A DNA stretch of 64,000 nt from DASXHY01 sp036272195 (GTDB lineage: Bacteria > Verrucomicrobiota > Verrucomicrobiia > Limisphaerales > DASXHY01). The position numbers were made by a program, and so were the translations under genes. Below are positions 19,431-28,052 of this stretch, piece by piece. Positions within the stretch are counted from its first letter, which is position 1, and each line of letters opens with the position of its first letter. Under the pieces are notes generated by a model that searched no databases, was not told where the DNA came from, and was given only the letters and a program-made list of their open reading frames with translations. The DNA lies in the NCBI GenBank assembly GCA_036272195.1, contig DATAZE010000043.1, positions 1-64,000 of the forward strand, in the 5' to 3' direction.

Positions 19431-19488
19431 GCATATTGGTTGACTAACGGCATCGGGGTTATCTAATAGGCCCGAACCTAATTCAATT

Positions 19489-20352
19489 ATGGCAGATACA
19501 GCAAACCCTCAAGTGCCGGTCGCGGTCCACACAGCGTGGAAGGACAAACTCGTCGATTACGTCATCAGCCACAGCGGGGGCATTCTGTCCGCGATTGCTG
19601 TGATCGTCGTGGGCATTGTTGCGGCGGGATGGATCGGGAAATTGATGGGACGGTTTTTGGAGAAGAAATCCATGGAGCCGCCGGTGCGCATGCTGCTGGT
19701 GCGAATCGTGAAATTGCTCGTGTTCGCCTCGGCGCTGGTGGTGGCACTGGGGACTGCCGGCATGGATGTCACGGCGTTGATTGCCGGCATCAGCGTGGCG
19801 GGCGTCGGAGTTGGGCTGGCGATGCAAGGCATTCTCGGAAACTTGTTCGCGGGGCTCACCATTATTTTCACGAAGCCATTTCGCGTGAATGAATATATCG
19901 AAATTCTCAGCGTGCAAGGACAAGTAGTCCAGATTGAGCTTTTGTCCACGACGTTGGTTCACGGAGACCGTTCGCGCGTGGTGATTCCGAACCGGAAAAT
20001 CGTCGGCGAAATTCTGCATAATTACGGGACCATCCGGCAACTGGACTTGAGTGTGGGCGTGGCTTACGGCACGGATCTCGGCGCGGCGTTTCAAGCGATT
20101 GGCGAAGTGCTGAAAGCGAATCGGCGGATCTTGCGCGAGTTCGAACCCTACGTAGGTGTGACTGCGCTGAAAGGTTCGTTCGTTGAGATCGCAGTGAAGC
20201 CGTGGGTTGGGACCGCGGATTTCGGCCTGGCGGCTGCGGAGATTAATCGGGCGATTGTGACGTCATTCCGCGAGCGGAAGATTGAAATTCCGTTCCCGCA
20301 GCGTGAGATCAGGTTGTTGAACGACCCCGTGCCGTCGGTTCAGCCTCGATAA
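19489..20352 (+). CDS. MscS-family mechanosensitive ion channel
   Basis: A 287-residue inner-membrane protein that should open under membrane tension during hypo-osmotic shock. Three membrane segments are visible at about 25-48, 64-88 and 92-125. The third is the Gly/Ala-rich pore helix (AGVGVGLAMQGILGNLFAG), followed by the Sm-like beta domain beginning FTKPFRVNEYIEI and a C-terminal alpha/beta domain. The length matches the small E. coli MscS type rather than the large MscK/YbdG forms. The gene stands alone between two cytoplasmic-protein genes. Confidence 0.9.
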   Translation: MADTANPQVPVAVHTAWKDKLVDYVISHSGGILSAIAVIVVGIVAAGWIGKLMGRFLEKKSMEPPVRMLLVRIVKLLVFASALVVALGTAGMDVTALIAGISVAGVGVGLAMQGILGNLFAGLTIIFTKPFRVNEYIEILSVQGQVVQIELLSTTLVHGDRSRVVIPNRKIVGEILHNYGTIRQLDLSVGVAYGTDLGAAFQAIGEVLKANRRILREFEPYVGVTALKGSFVEIAVKPWVGTADFGLAAAEINRAIVTSFRERKIEIPFPQREIRLLNDPVPSVQPR

Positions 20353-20402
20353 TAGAATCGAATCCATTTGCTCGCGCGGACGCCCTGATTCACCTTGTTC
20401 GC

Positions 20403-21446
20403 GTGGACCACCACGAACAGTTTGCGTCGATGCTCTCCGGGACCGCGCCCATGCTGGCGCTCGCGCCGATGCAGGATGTGACGGATTTGCCGTTCTGGAA
20501 ATTAATGACGGCTTATGGCGGCGCGGATGTTTATTTCACGGAATATTTTCGGGTTCACGCCACTTCGAATCTCGAGAAATATATTCTTAAATCCATCATG
20601 GAAAATCCCACGGGCCGGCCGGTGGTGGCGCAGATGATCGGCAACGACGTGCCTTCGCTGGTGCGCACGGCGCGCGAGTTGCAACAATATCCGATTGCAG
20701 CGGTGGACTTGAATCTCGGTTGTCCCGCGCCGGTGGTTTATCGCAAGTGCGCGGGGGGCGGGTTGCTGCGTGAGCCGAAGCGGGTGGATGCCATTTTGGG
20801 CGCATTGCGTGAGGCGGTGAAAATTAAATTCACGGTCAAGACGCGCATCGGTTTTGATTCGCCGCAGGTCTTCGACGAGTTCCTCCCGATATTCGCGAAG
20901 CACTCGCTGGATTTGCTCACGGTACACGGGCGTACGGTTTACGAGATGTATCGCACGGAGGTGCATTATGATTACATCGCCAGGGCGGTGGCGGCGATGC
21001 CTTGTCCGGTGCTGGCGAATGGGAATGTGCATTCAGCGCAAAAAGCGCAGGAGATTTTGAAGCTGACCGGCGCGCGCGGCCTGATGATTGGGCGCGGGGC
21101 GATTCGGAACCCGTGGTTGTTCCATCAAATCCGCCAACGGCAACGCGGTGAAACGCAATTTATTCCGCGCGGTCATGACGTGCTGGCGTATGTCCGCGCG
21201 CTCTATGATGCGGTTTGTTCTCCGGATGTGACTGAATTGGCGCAAGTGCAGAAGATGAAGAAATATATGAATTACTTCGGCGTGGGCGTGGATGCCGAGG
21301 GAAAATTTCTCCATCAAATCCGGCGAGTCACAACGCAGGTGGAATTTTTTCGCGTGTGTGAAGAATTCCTAAACCACGATCGGACGATGCCGCTGGAACC
21401 GTTTCCTTTGAAGCTGAAAGAAACGGATGTGATGGCGACGGAATAG
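20403..21446 (+). CDS. dus: tRNA-dihydrouridine synthase
   Basis: A 347-residue FMN-dependent enzyme reducing uridine to dihydrouridine in the tRNA D-loop. Motifs: APMQDVTD near the N-terminus (FMN phosphate and substrate site), DLNLGCPAP followed by RKCAGGGLL (carrying the catalytic Cys), TVHGRT and GLMIGRGAIRNPW. The start shown is GTG 20403. The first ATG is 27 bases downstream at 20430 and would still retain the whole domain. Which of the DusA/B/C subtypes it matches cannot be decided by eye. It follows the MscS gene by 50 bases. Confidence 0.9.
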   Translation: MDHHEQFASMLSGTAPMLALAPMQDVTDLPFWKLMTAYGGADVYFTEYFRVHATSNLEKYILKSIMENPTGRPVVAQMIGNDVPSLVRTARELQQYPIAAVDLNLGCPAPVVYRKCAGGGLLREPKRVDAILGALREAVKIKFTVKTRIGFDSPQVFDEFLPIFAKHSLDLLTVHGRTVYEMYRTEVHYDYIARAVAAMPCPVLANGNVHSAQKAQEILKLTGARGLMIGRGAIRNPWLFHQIRQRQRGETQFIPRGHDVLAYVRALYDAVCSPDVTELAQVQKMKKYMNYFGVGVDAEGKFLHQIRRVTTQVEFFRVCEEFLNHDRTMPLEPFPLKLKETDVMATE

Positions 21447-21460
21447 GGTGGCAACGAAAT

Positions 21461-21626
21461 TTTGAAATTCAACGCACAGGCGCAAAGAGCCAAAGACGCA
21501 AAGTTGAGATGGCAAAATCCAAAACGTGCCGATCAAAAAACCCTCACTAAGCTGTGATTCAAAATGCCTTCGGCAAAAATTCAAAACCTTTGCGCTTTCG
21601 GATCTCTGCGTTAAACTTTTTCTGAA
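21461..21626. repeat. Palindromic element with tandem-unit arms (CGCAAAG type)
   Basis: The left arm (21461-21503) reads TTGAAATTCAACGCACAGG then CGCAAAGAGCC and related units. The right arm (21588-21626) is an inverted relative reading CTTTGCGC...CTCTGCGTTAAA. About 85 bases separate them. Similar inverted arrangements occur at 29131-29250 and 56262-56461. Confidence 0.7.
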
Positions 21627-21683
21627 TAATTACAGCTTCCGGGTTCCTTATTTCCTGCTTTCCTAATCGATAGTGATTTTTTG

Positions 21684-22142
21684 TTATCCGTAGCGATACG
21701 GCTTTTCCATTGCGAACGTGTTTGGCAGATGGCGGACTTCGCGGACGGCGCTCTCTTGCAAAAGCACTTCCACGATGTCGAAACGGATTTTTACGGGGGG
21801 ATTTTTCAGGAGGCGCAAATAATCCAGCGCGGTTTGGCATAGCAGCCGACGTTTGCGCTGGTTCACAGAGGCGGCCGGGCGGACCCAATCTTCGGACGAG
21901 CGGGTTTTGACTTCCACGAACACCAGGCAATCGTCTTCGCGGAAGACGAGATCGATTTCTCCGCGGTCAGAGCGGAAATTGGCGGTGAGAAATTTCAGGC
22001 CGAGTTGTTGAAGATGCTTTTTAGCGGCGCGCTCGCCGAGGGTTCCGTGCTGGTGTGAGAGCGGGACCTTGGAAGGAAGAATGTTGAAGGCGGAATGAAG
22101 AAAGTCGTTTACGCGCGCCCGAATTTTTTCTGCATTCTTCAT
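21684..22142 (-). CDS. YraN/UPF0102 family nuclease-fold protein
   Basis: A 152-residue protein. The motif GEIDLVFREDDCLVFVEVKTR is the hallmark of YraN (UPF0102), a restriction-endonuclease-like fold with the D...ExK pattern. The N-terminal GERAAKKHLQQLG is also typical. The family is widespread beside rnhB, and here its ATG overlaps the rnhB stop (ATGA, 22139-22142), implying translational coupling. The biological role of YraN is not established; a Holliday-junction or DNA-processing role has been suggested from the fold. Confidence 0.88.
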   Translation of the reverse strand: MKNAEKIRARVNDFLHSAFNILPSKVPLSHQHGTLGERAAKKHLQQLGLKFLTANFRSDRGEIDLVFREDDCLVFVEVKTRSSEDWVRPAASVNQRKRRLLCQTALDYLRLLKNPPVKIRFDIVEVLLQESAVREVRHLPNTFAMEKPYRYG

Positions 22143-22816
22143 TCTGCATTTTTCACTGGGAACAATTCCAGTTCGGTTTCAACTGGCCGGAACGGTGAAA
22201 AACTGCGGCGATGGATCGGGCACGGGCCTTGCGCGGTGATGGCCTCGTAATGCCGCGGTGTGGCGTAGCCTTTGTGCTCGGCGAAACCGTAGCCGGGATA
22301 AAGCTTGTCGAATTCGCGCATCGCGCGGTCGCGAGTGACTTTGGCGAGCACGCTGGCGGCGGCGATGGAATAACTTTTTGCATCGCCCTCGACCAGGGCG
22401 GTTTGGGCGTAAGGCAGCCAACTGATTCTCAAGCCGTCCACCAGCACGTGTTCCGGTTTGGGAGCGAGTTGATCGAGCGCCTGTTGCATTCCGCGCCACG
22501 CGGCCTGGCGGATGTTGATGCGGTCGATCATTTCGACGTCGATGGAGGCGATGGCGTGGCGAATTTCCGGGTGCGAGGTGATGACGGCGAAAAATTTCTC
22601 GCGTTGTTCCTCGTCGAGCTGTTTGGAGTCGTTGAGGCCGCGGAGTTTGGTATAGAGGCCGGTCTCGGACCAACTGGCGGGAAACATGACGGCGGCGGAA
22701 ACGACCGGGCCGGCGAGAGGGCCGCAGCCGGCTTCATCCACGCCGGCGACGAGCGCGACGCCTTTTTGCCAAAGCTCACGTTCGTACGATAACCGGTTCC
22801 AAAACTTCGCGCTCAT
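22139..22816 (-). CDS. rnhB: Ribonuclease HII
   Basis: A 225-residue enzyme that cleaves RNA in RNA-DNA hybrids and removes single ribonucleotides misincorporated in DNA. The motif VAGVDEAGCGPLAGP carries the first catalytic Asp-Glu pair. Further motifs are LNDSKQLDEEQRE, AAASVLAKVTRDR and the family's terminal helix. It is the first gene of a coupled pair with YraN. A second type, RNase HIII, is encoded about 5 kb away at 28153-29121. Confidence 0.95.
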   Translation of the reverse strand: MSAKFWNRLSYERELWQKGVALVAGVDEAGCGPLAGPVVSAAVMFPASWSETGLYTKLRGLNDSKQLDEEQREKFFAVITSHPEIRHAIASIDVEMIDRINIRQAAWRGMQQALDQLAPKPEHVLVDGLRISWLPYAQTALVEGDAKSYSIAAASVLAKVTRDRAMREFDKLYPGYGFAEHKGYATPRHYEAITAQGPCPIHRRSFSPFRPVETELELFPVKNAE

Positions 22817-22821
22817 CCTGC

Positions 22822-23002
22822 TTAGTGCATTTCCATCAAAGCTGTAACGATGGATTGAAATGGGCTGACAGCGGCCTTTTTGGTTTTTGGCGTCGTTTCG
22901 GCTCAGTCACAGGGTTTTTCAAACCTGCTCCTTCACCGAAGCCTTGCCAAAAACCAAAAACCCTCGCTGCTCATCGATACATCTTTTCTGTCAATGCTCT
23001 GG
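22822..23002. repeat. Large palindromic repeat, copy 3
   Basis: Third copy of the element at 1-162 and 4442-4662. It starts TTAGTGCATTTCC and ends CAATGCTCTGG. The two halves pair along almost their full length: GCATT, AAAG.TGTA.CGATG, CAGCG, TTTTTGGTTTTTGGC and TTCGG, with a central CAGGGTTT/AAACCTG hairpin. It lies between the start of rnhB and the end of the beta-helix gene. The right half has ATACATC where copy 2 has CTACATC. Confidence 0.85.
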
Positions 23003-23075
23003 TTATAAAACCATGGCGCGTGGATGCGGGGCAAGCAAACATGAAAGAAGTTATTAACGGAATGTGAATAAAAAG

Positions 23076-24797
23076 TTAGTTTTGCACCCCGACCCGATAG
23101 AAATAAGGACCTTGATCGGTCGCGGTGCTGTCGTTCACGCTCGTATTGGTCGCCTGTCCTGTAATGTTGCTCCGGATTGAAGAAAATGCAGGTTGAATGG
23201 AAAGATTGGTCGCGCGTTGGAGGTAATAGGTCTTTCCGCTGACACTTTGCCATGTAATTTGGAGCCCGGGCGGATTATTGGAGATGGCCGCAATCCGTAA
23301 CACTGAAGCGACATTGAATGGATCCGTCCCTGCAATCCATTCCTGCCAATTATTCATGCCGTCGCGATCCGGGTCCTGGGAATCCGCGGAGCCATCAGTG
23401 GGCAAGCCGTGTTCTTGTGCCCACGCATACGACAGTCCCGACGAAGGCGTTTGGAATTCATAGGCTCCAATATCCACCGTTCCTCCGCGAATGCGGGGGT
23501 TATTGTCATAGTCAACATTGGTGTTCACATAAGTGTTATAACCTGAATTGATGCAAAGTGAACCGCTTTGCAAATGAATATCGCCTGACCCTGCGTTTAC
23601 AAAAAGAGGGTCCACAGAAATATTTCCCACGCCGGTAGTTGGAAGCGGCGCAGTGCAGCAATAATTCAGCGTCATGGGACCATCGAACTGAGTGGCGTAG
23701 TAGTTCGGTCCCATCCAACTAGTAGTATTGTTATAGACAATACTGTTCATCACAATGCACGAGTCTACACCCCCGCCATACACAGCAGAATTGCCGGTAA
23801 CCGTGCAATTATACAGGTAAGATTGGTAAGCGCCCCCGCCATCGCCGCCTTGATTCCCGGTCAAAATGCAGTTGTATAGCGTGCTTCTCCAACATCCTCC
23901 ATACGTGTTGCCGGAAACAATGCAACTATAAAGTTCGCAAGAGGAAGTTCCGCCCCCTGGACTACCCGAGTTCCCTGAAATGGTACAATTGTATAATCTG
24001 GTGTTGTCCGCCGCTCCCCCATATTCGGCCCTGTTCCCGGAAAACGTACAGTGATAGGCGGTACTGTTGGCGACGCCGCCTCCGTCGCCGTTTATTTGAT
24101 CAACTGAATTGTTATTGATAACGCAGTTGATGAGTGTGCAGAAACGAGCAGCGCCTCCGAATCCCACTACCCCACCCGGAGTTTTGTTGTTTACGAGCGA
24201 GCAGTTGATCAAAAAGCTTTGACTGGCGGCTCCGCCGCCGATGTTAACAGTGGGCGGACCTGTCGCGGTGTTGCCGGATAGCATGCAATTCGTCACAATC
24301 CCGCCATAGACACCCCCACCTTGGCCGCCGTTGGCCAAATTGTTGAGCAGTTGACAATCGGAGATTACTTCGTTCGTTGAGGCGCAAAATGCCCCGCCTC
24401 CGAATCCAGCAGTGCCGTGAGTTAGCGTAAATCCATCGATCCGGGCGCCATTTGTTAAAAAAACACAGCGCGTCACATTGCCTCCGTCGATTGTCGTGTT
24501 CGTTGAACCATTGACGCTCGTTACAATGATGGAGTTCGTCAGTGTTAGACGATTTTGTGTCCCGTCGCTAGCCAGTTGCACACCGGTGTTAAACATACCG
24601 TTCGTGACTAAAACAGTTTCGCCGGCGCTGGCCACATTGACGGCATCTTGAATGTTGGTCGCGGCAGTGCTCCAATCCGTATAGGGGGAAACAGGGGTGG
24701 AATTAGACGGATTTACGAAATGCGTGGCACTCCGGGCGTAGGGGATAGGCAACGCCAAAAGACAAATCCAAATAATACATAATTTAAAGTCGCGCAT
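23076..24797 (-). CDS. Secreted parallel beta-helix protein (choice-of-anchor Q type)
   Basis: An exported protein of 573 residues from ATG 24797; the frame opens at TTG 24818. The signal peptide is MRDFKLCIIWICLLALP... . The N-terminal motif TNIQDAVNVASAGETVLVTNG is typical of right-handed beta-helix proteins. About 14 short Gly/Asn-rich repeats with a 'C.ISGN' pattern follow. The segment CINSGYN...DIGAYEF is the choice-of-anchor Q signature. A calcium-binding DPDRDGMNNWQEW loop and a C-terminal module ending FYRVGVQN complete it. It is probably a surface or extracellular carbohydrate-interacting protein; enzymatic activity is not evident. Confidence 0.85.
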   Translation of the reverse strand: MRDFKLCIIWICLLALPIPYARSATHFVNPSNSTPVSPYTDWSTAATNIQDAVNVASAGETVLVTNGMFNTGVQLASDGTQNRLTLTNSIIVTSVNGSTNTTIDGGNVTRCVFLTNGARIDGFTLTHGTAGFGGGAFCASTNEVISDCQLLNNLANGGQGGGVYGGIVTNCMLSGNTATGPPTVNIGGGAASQSFLINCSLVNNKTPGGVVGFGGAARFCTLINCVINNNSVDQINGDGGGVANSTAYHCTFSGNRAEYGGAADNTRLYNCTISGNSGSPGGGTSSCELYSCIVSGNTYGGCWRSTLYNCILTGNQGGDGGGAYQSYLYNCTVTGNSAVYGGGVDSCIVMNSIVYNNTTSWMGPNYYATQFDGPMTLNYCCTAPLPTTGVGNISVDPLFVNAGSGDIHLQSGSLCINSGYNTYVNTNVDYDNNPRIRGGTVDIGAYEFQTPSSGLSYAWAQEHGLPTDGSADSQDPDRDGMNNWQEWIAGTDPFNVASVLRIAAISNNPPGLQITWQSVSGKTYYLQRATNLSIQPAFSSIRSNITGQATNTSVNDSTATDQGPYFYRVGVQN

Positions 24798-24880
24798 CGG
24801 GTCCTGGATTAGGACCAAAATCGTAAATTAATCAGCCAGTTTTTCAATGAAAATTCGCATCCGTGAATCAGGGCAATGAA

Positions 24881-25654
24881 TCAATACTTTGTCACGTTTT
24901 GCGTGAGGCCGCCGTCGATGTAATAGGTGCTGCCGGTGACGTATTCCGATTCGCTTCCTGCGAGGAAAAGCGCGAGGGAGGCGACTTCTTCGGGTTTGCC
25001 GAAGCGCGCCAGCGGAATGGGCTCGATCGCCTTCTTCAACTCCTCGGGATTATCGAGAACTTTTTGGTTGATGGGTGTGGCGATCGCGCCGGGCGCGATG
25101 TTGTTGACGGTGATTTTGTGCTCGGCCAGTTCCATCGCGAGGTTGCGCATCAGCATCCGTTCGCCGCCTTTTGAAACGCAGTAAGGCGCGTATTGGGGGA
25201 AGGGGACGTCTTCGTGAATCGAGGAAATAAAAATCAACCTGCCGCCCTGGCCTTGCTTTACCAACTGCCGTGCGGCGATCTGGCTTACGAGAAAGCTGCC
25301 ATAAAGATTTACGGAAAGCACTTTGTTCCATTCGTCGTCGGTGACGTCGAGGAATGGTTTTTTGATTTCGATGCCGGCGTTGTTCACGCAGATGTCGAGG
25401 CGGCCGAATTTTTTCACGATTTGCTGGACCATGTTTTCGACTTCGGCGCGATTGTCCACGTTTGCGGGAACGGCGAGCGCTTCGGGATCAAATTTTGCGA
25501 TGGGCGTGACGGCTTCCGCGCCGGAATGTTTGCCGCCGGGATGCATGTTGATGGCGACGTGCGCGCCTTCCTGCGCGAAACGTTGCGCGATGGCCTGGCC
25601 GATGCCGCTGCCCGCGCCGGTGACGAGCGCAACTTTGCCTTTTAGTGAATTCAT
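24881..25654 (-). CDS. SDR family oxidoreductase (glucose 1-dehydrogenase-like)
   Basis: A 257-residue NAD(P)-dependent short-chain dehydrogenase. It has the TGAGSGIG cofactor loop (12-19), NNAG, the catalytic Ser in IFISSIHED and the Y...K pair in YCVSKGG. The C-terminus ends with the typical YVTGSTYYIDGGLTQN. The overall pattern is closest to glucose 1-dehydrogenase/3-oxoacyl-ACP reductase-like members. The true substrate, probably a sugar or polyol, is not determinable. The gene stands alone. Confidence 0.9.
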   Translation of the reverse strand: MNSLKGKVALVTGAGSGIGQAIAQRFAQEGAHVAINMHPGGKHSGAEAVTPIAKFDPEALAVPANVDNRAEVENMVQQIVKKFGRLDICVNNAGIEIKKPFLDVTDDEWNKVLSVNLYGSFLVSQIAARQLVKQGQGGRLIFISSIHEDVPFPQYAPYCVSKGGERMLMRNLAMELAEHKITVNNIAPGAIATPINQKVLDNPEELKKAIEPIPLARFGKPEEVASLALFLAGSESEYVTGSTYYIDGGLTQNVTKY

Positions 25655-25857
25655 AATTTTTCTGATCTCCTGCTGGTTGTTTGGTAATCGTCCACGGATG
25701 GATGATTGTCAATTGGGGGCTGTTGGGGTTCTAGGCTGTTCCGGCCCGCACACATGTTAATGCATGAACTCCTACGTTTGCGAAAAAGATGGAGACGGGC
25801 GGTATGTCTGTTCTACGATTTTGATCGCGCCGCAAGTGCGGTGGATTCAAGAACGCT

Positions 25858-26334
25858 ATGAATGAAATATTGATTCAAGACGGCGCGACGGGAGTGAGCA
25901 TCTGTCGTGTGTCAGTGGAGATGATTCTTGATCTTCGGCACCGGCTTCTCCGCGCGGGAATGCCGGCGGAGGCGGCTCAATTTCCCGGCGACGATGATGG
26001 GTCGACTTGGCATGTCGGGCTTTTTTGTAAGGCCGGTGAAAAAGCTCCAGTAGTTTCCTGCGCCAGTTTCATGCTGAATTCTTACAAGGAGGAACCGGCG
26101 TGGCAACTTCGCGGCATGGCGACGGACAATCCGCATCAGGGCCGTGGCTTTGGCGCTAAATTGCTGGCATGCGCTGAACAATCCATCCTTCGGCGTTCAG
26201 ATGTCCGGCTGTTTTGGTGCAATGCGCGCGTGCCGGCGATTCCGTTTTACGAGCGGCAGGGATGGGTTGCGGATTCGGAGGTGTTTGATATTCCGACGGC
26301 GGGACCGCATCGGAAGATGTTTAAAAGAATTTAA
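25858..26334 (+). CDS. GNAT family N-acetyltransferase
   Basis: A 158-residue predicted acetyl-CoA-dependent acetyltransferase. The motif QLRGMATDNPHQGRGFGAKLL (about 80-100) contains the GNAT motif A with Q-G-R-G-F-G pyrophosphate loop. The later segment LFWCNARVPAIPFYERQGWV matches motif B. The substrate is unknown. A 33-codon open frame (25764-25865) overlaps the start by 8 bases but is not convincing as a gene. Confidence 0.85.
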   Translation: MNEILIQDGATGVSICRVSVEMILDLRHRLLRAGMPAEAAQFPGDDDGSTWHVGLFCKAGEKAPVVSCASFMLNSYKEEPAWQLRGMATDNPHQGRGFGAKLLACAEQSILRRSDVRLFWCNARVPAIPFYERQGWVADSEVFDIPTAGPHRKMFKRI

Positions 26335-26345
26335 TGGATCTCCGA

Positions 26346-26705
26346 TCAGGTGCCAATACCGCTTTCGTAGAAATTGCCTTCGTTCGTGCGCTTAGTGGCC
26401 GTAATAACGCTGGCGGCGTCAAAATCGCGGATGCCCTTAAAATAGCGCCGGCTTACCGTAGCGCGTAAATCATCATAGGTGCAACGGACCCGAAGTTGCT
26501 CATAATACGCTTCAAAATCGGTGCGATTGCAAAAGATGGCATGAGCGTAGGCAATATAAGCCATCGAGAAATCCGCATCGCGGGCCGTTTCGGTGACTTC
26601 CTCGATACTGTAATGACTCTTTTTGCCAAAGCGCGGTGACAACTTCTGCGACAGCTTGAAAACGTAACTGCGAATGGCAATGCGCCGTTTGATGAGTCGG
26701 AACAT
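26346..26705 (-). CDS. Small soluble protein, unknown function
   Basis: A 119-residue basic, probably helical protein starting MFRLIKRRIAIRSYVFKLS. No signal peptide, membrane segment or known motif was recognised. The internal segment DADFSMAYIAYAHAIFCNR is a plausible amphipathic helix and the C-terminal half has a YFKGIRDFDAASVI segment. It is convergent with the GNAT gene (11 bases between stops) and precedes mutY in the opposite position. Its length and composition support a real gene. Confidence 0.6.
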   Translation of the reverse strand: MFRLIKRRIAIRSYVFKLSQKLSPRFGKKSHYSIEEVTETARDADFSMAYIAYAHAIFCNRTDFEAYYEQLRVRCTYDDLRATVSRRYFKGIRDFDAASVITATKRTNEGNFYESGIGT

Positions 26706-26788
26706 ATTTTGAGTTCCAATCCTGTTGAGGTGTTATCCCGACTGTATCAATCGGCCCGGCTGGACGCGACGAAAACTTCGCGGCTTTT

Positions 26789-28003
26789 TTAAACGGAGGC
26801 GGAGACGAATTCTAAAATTTTCTTATGCGCGCTCGGGAAGGAAAGCTTGTGCAGTTCGGAGACAGGCAGCCAAAGGCTTTCGTCCCGCGCTGGACGCGCG
26901 TGACGGGATGATGGGGCAGAGCGGCAGCAGCTCTGCCCTACCTTGAGGGCGGGTGGCGCTGCGGCTCGAAAGGCTTCTACCGTGATGCGATAACGGGTGA
27001 TGGAATGCTTGATGGTGCAGAGCGGTTTTATGTCTTTCGCCGCGAACCCCAGAAGCTCTCGCGCGGCTAAGTCGGGATTTAAGGGCTCGCCGTTCAATTC
27101 AATATTTGGAAATTCCCAGAGGTGCGCGTTGACGACGCCGGCAGGTCTTTGGCGAACGAGGAACTTTCCACGGTCTTCCACTACGAACGCGGCGAAGCGA
27201 CGTGCTGTGGGTGTCGCGCGTTTTTCCAGATTTGGAAAATCGACGATACGATTGTTTTGGAATGCAAAGCAGTGTTTTGCAATCGGGCAAACAAGACACT
27301 TCGGTTCACGCGGGTTGCAGATGAGCGCGCCGAGTTCCATCAGGGATTGGTTGAGATGCGAGCAGGGGAGCGCGTGGAACGTGAAACGTGATGCGTGAAT
27401 GACTAATTCTCCCGCAAGGTTCCAGAGGAGCGCGTTGGCATTTTTCTCGCGCGGGTTTTCCTTGATGCCGAATACGCGAGTCAGGACGCGGATGACGTTG
27501 CCGTCAAGGATCGGCGTGGGTTGGTTGAATGCGATGCTGCAAATCGCGCCGGCGGTGTAGCGACCGATGCCGGGAAGTGCGAGAATGTCCTCAAATTTAT
27601 TTGGAAACGCGTAGGAGATGACGTGAGTCCCGATGCGTCGGGATGACTTGATTTGAGACTCGTTACCTCGTCTCCTACTTTCCGCAACGATCTCTTGCGC
27701 GGCCTTTTGCATGTTGCGCACGCGGGTGTAATAACCCAATCCCTCCCACAATTTATGGATTTTGTCGGGGTTGGCTTTCGCGAGCGATTCAATCGTCGGC
27801 AACTCGCGCATCCAACGTTCCCAATAGGGAATCACCGTTTTCACCTGCGTTTGTTGCAGCATGATTTCGCTGACCCAAATGGCGTAGGGGTCGCAGGTGC
27901 GACGCCAGGGGAGGTCGCGGGCGTTTTGCGCGAACCACGAAAGGAGCAGACGCGGAAGGGTCGAGAGTCGAGGGTCGAGGGTCGAATTTTGCGCGCGTGG
28001 CAT
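26789..28003 (-). CDS. mutY: A/G-specific adenine glycosylase MutY with repeat-derived insertions
   Basis: A 404-residue base-excision repair enzyme removing adenine opposite 8-oxoguanine. Motifs: PWRRT, SEIMLQQTQV with the catalytic Glu, a helix-hairpin-helix (LPGIGRYTAGAI), ILDGNV with the catalytic Asp, and the [4Fe-4S] ligands C-x6-C-x2-C-x5-C (CNPREPKCLVCPIAKHC). The C-terminal part is NUDIX-like. It is about 50 residues longer than E. coli MutY. The additions coincide with DNA repeats read in frame: an N-terminal TLDPRLSTLP, an inserted loop before the HhH, VIHASRFTFHALP, and a segment containing VGQSCCRSAP. Despite these the catalytic residues are intact, so the gene is probably functional. 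Confidence 0.92.
   Translation of the reverse strand: MPRAQNSTLDPRLSTLPRLLLSWFAQNARDLPWRRTCDPYAIWVSEIMLQQTQVKTVIPYWERWMRELPTIESLAKANPDKIHKLWEGLGYYTRVRNMQKAAQEIVAESRRRGNESQIKSSRRIGTHVISYAFPNKFEDILALPGIGRYTAGAICSIAFNQPTPILDGNVIRVLTRVFGIKENPREKNANALLWNLAGELVIHASRFTFHALPCSHLNQSLMELGALICNPREPKCLVCPIAKHCFAFQNNRIVDFPNLEKRATPTARRFAAFVVEDRGKFLVRQRPAGVVNAHLWEFPNIELNGEPLNPDLAARELLGFAAKDIKPLCTIKHSITRYRITVEAFRAAAPPALKVGQSCCRSAPSSRHARPARDESLWLPVSELHKLSFPSAHKKILEFVSASV
26913..26941 (-). repeat. REP-like hairpin inside mutY (GTAGGGCAGAGC type)
   Basis: On the minus strand this reads GTAGGGCAGAGCTGCTG then CCGCTCTGCCC, a hairpin with GTAG at its 5' end. It is read in frame within mutY as a segment containing VGQSCCRSAP, in the C-terminal domain. 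The neighbouring sequence (CCCGTCACGCGC...GCGGGACG) is a second small palindrome. Confidence 0.7.
27372..27403. repeat. Short repeat inside mutY (CACGTTTCACG type)
   Basis: Tandem ACGTGAAACGTG/GATGCGTGAATG units lie in frame within mutY, giving the segment HASRFTFHALP. This corresponds to a spot where other MutY proteins have only a short loop. Confidence 0.5.
27611..27678. repeat. REP-like inverted pair inside mutY
   Basis: Begins GTAGGAGATGACGTGAGTC and ends GACTCGTTACCTCGTCTCC-TAC, so the two ends are near-perfect inverted copies. A small CCCGATGCGTCGGG hairpin lies at the centre. The pair is translated in frame in mutY and lengthens the loop before the helix-hairpin-helix. Relatives occur at 44006-44029 and 52370-52393. 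Confidence 0.75.
27957..27988. repeat. Tandem GTCGAGG repeat at mutY N-terminus
   Basis: Tandem GTCGAG(A/G) units at the beginning of mutY encode the segment STLDPRLSTLPR. The core enzyme begins just after it, at LLLSWFAQN. Confidence 0.5.
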
Positions 28004-28052
28004 TGCTCAAGATTTTATTACATCGGGAAGCGAACGCAAAGACGGCAAAAAG

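Noticed and set aside
25764..25865. 33-residue open frame upstream of and overlapping the GNAT gene
   Set aside because: No ribosome binding site and no recognised homology; too short to support.
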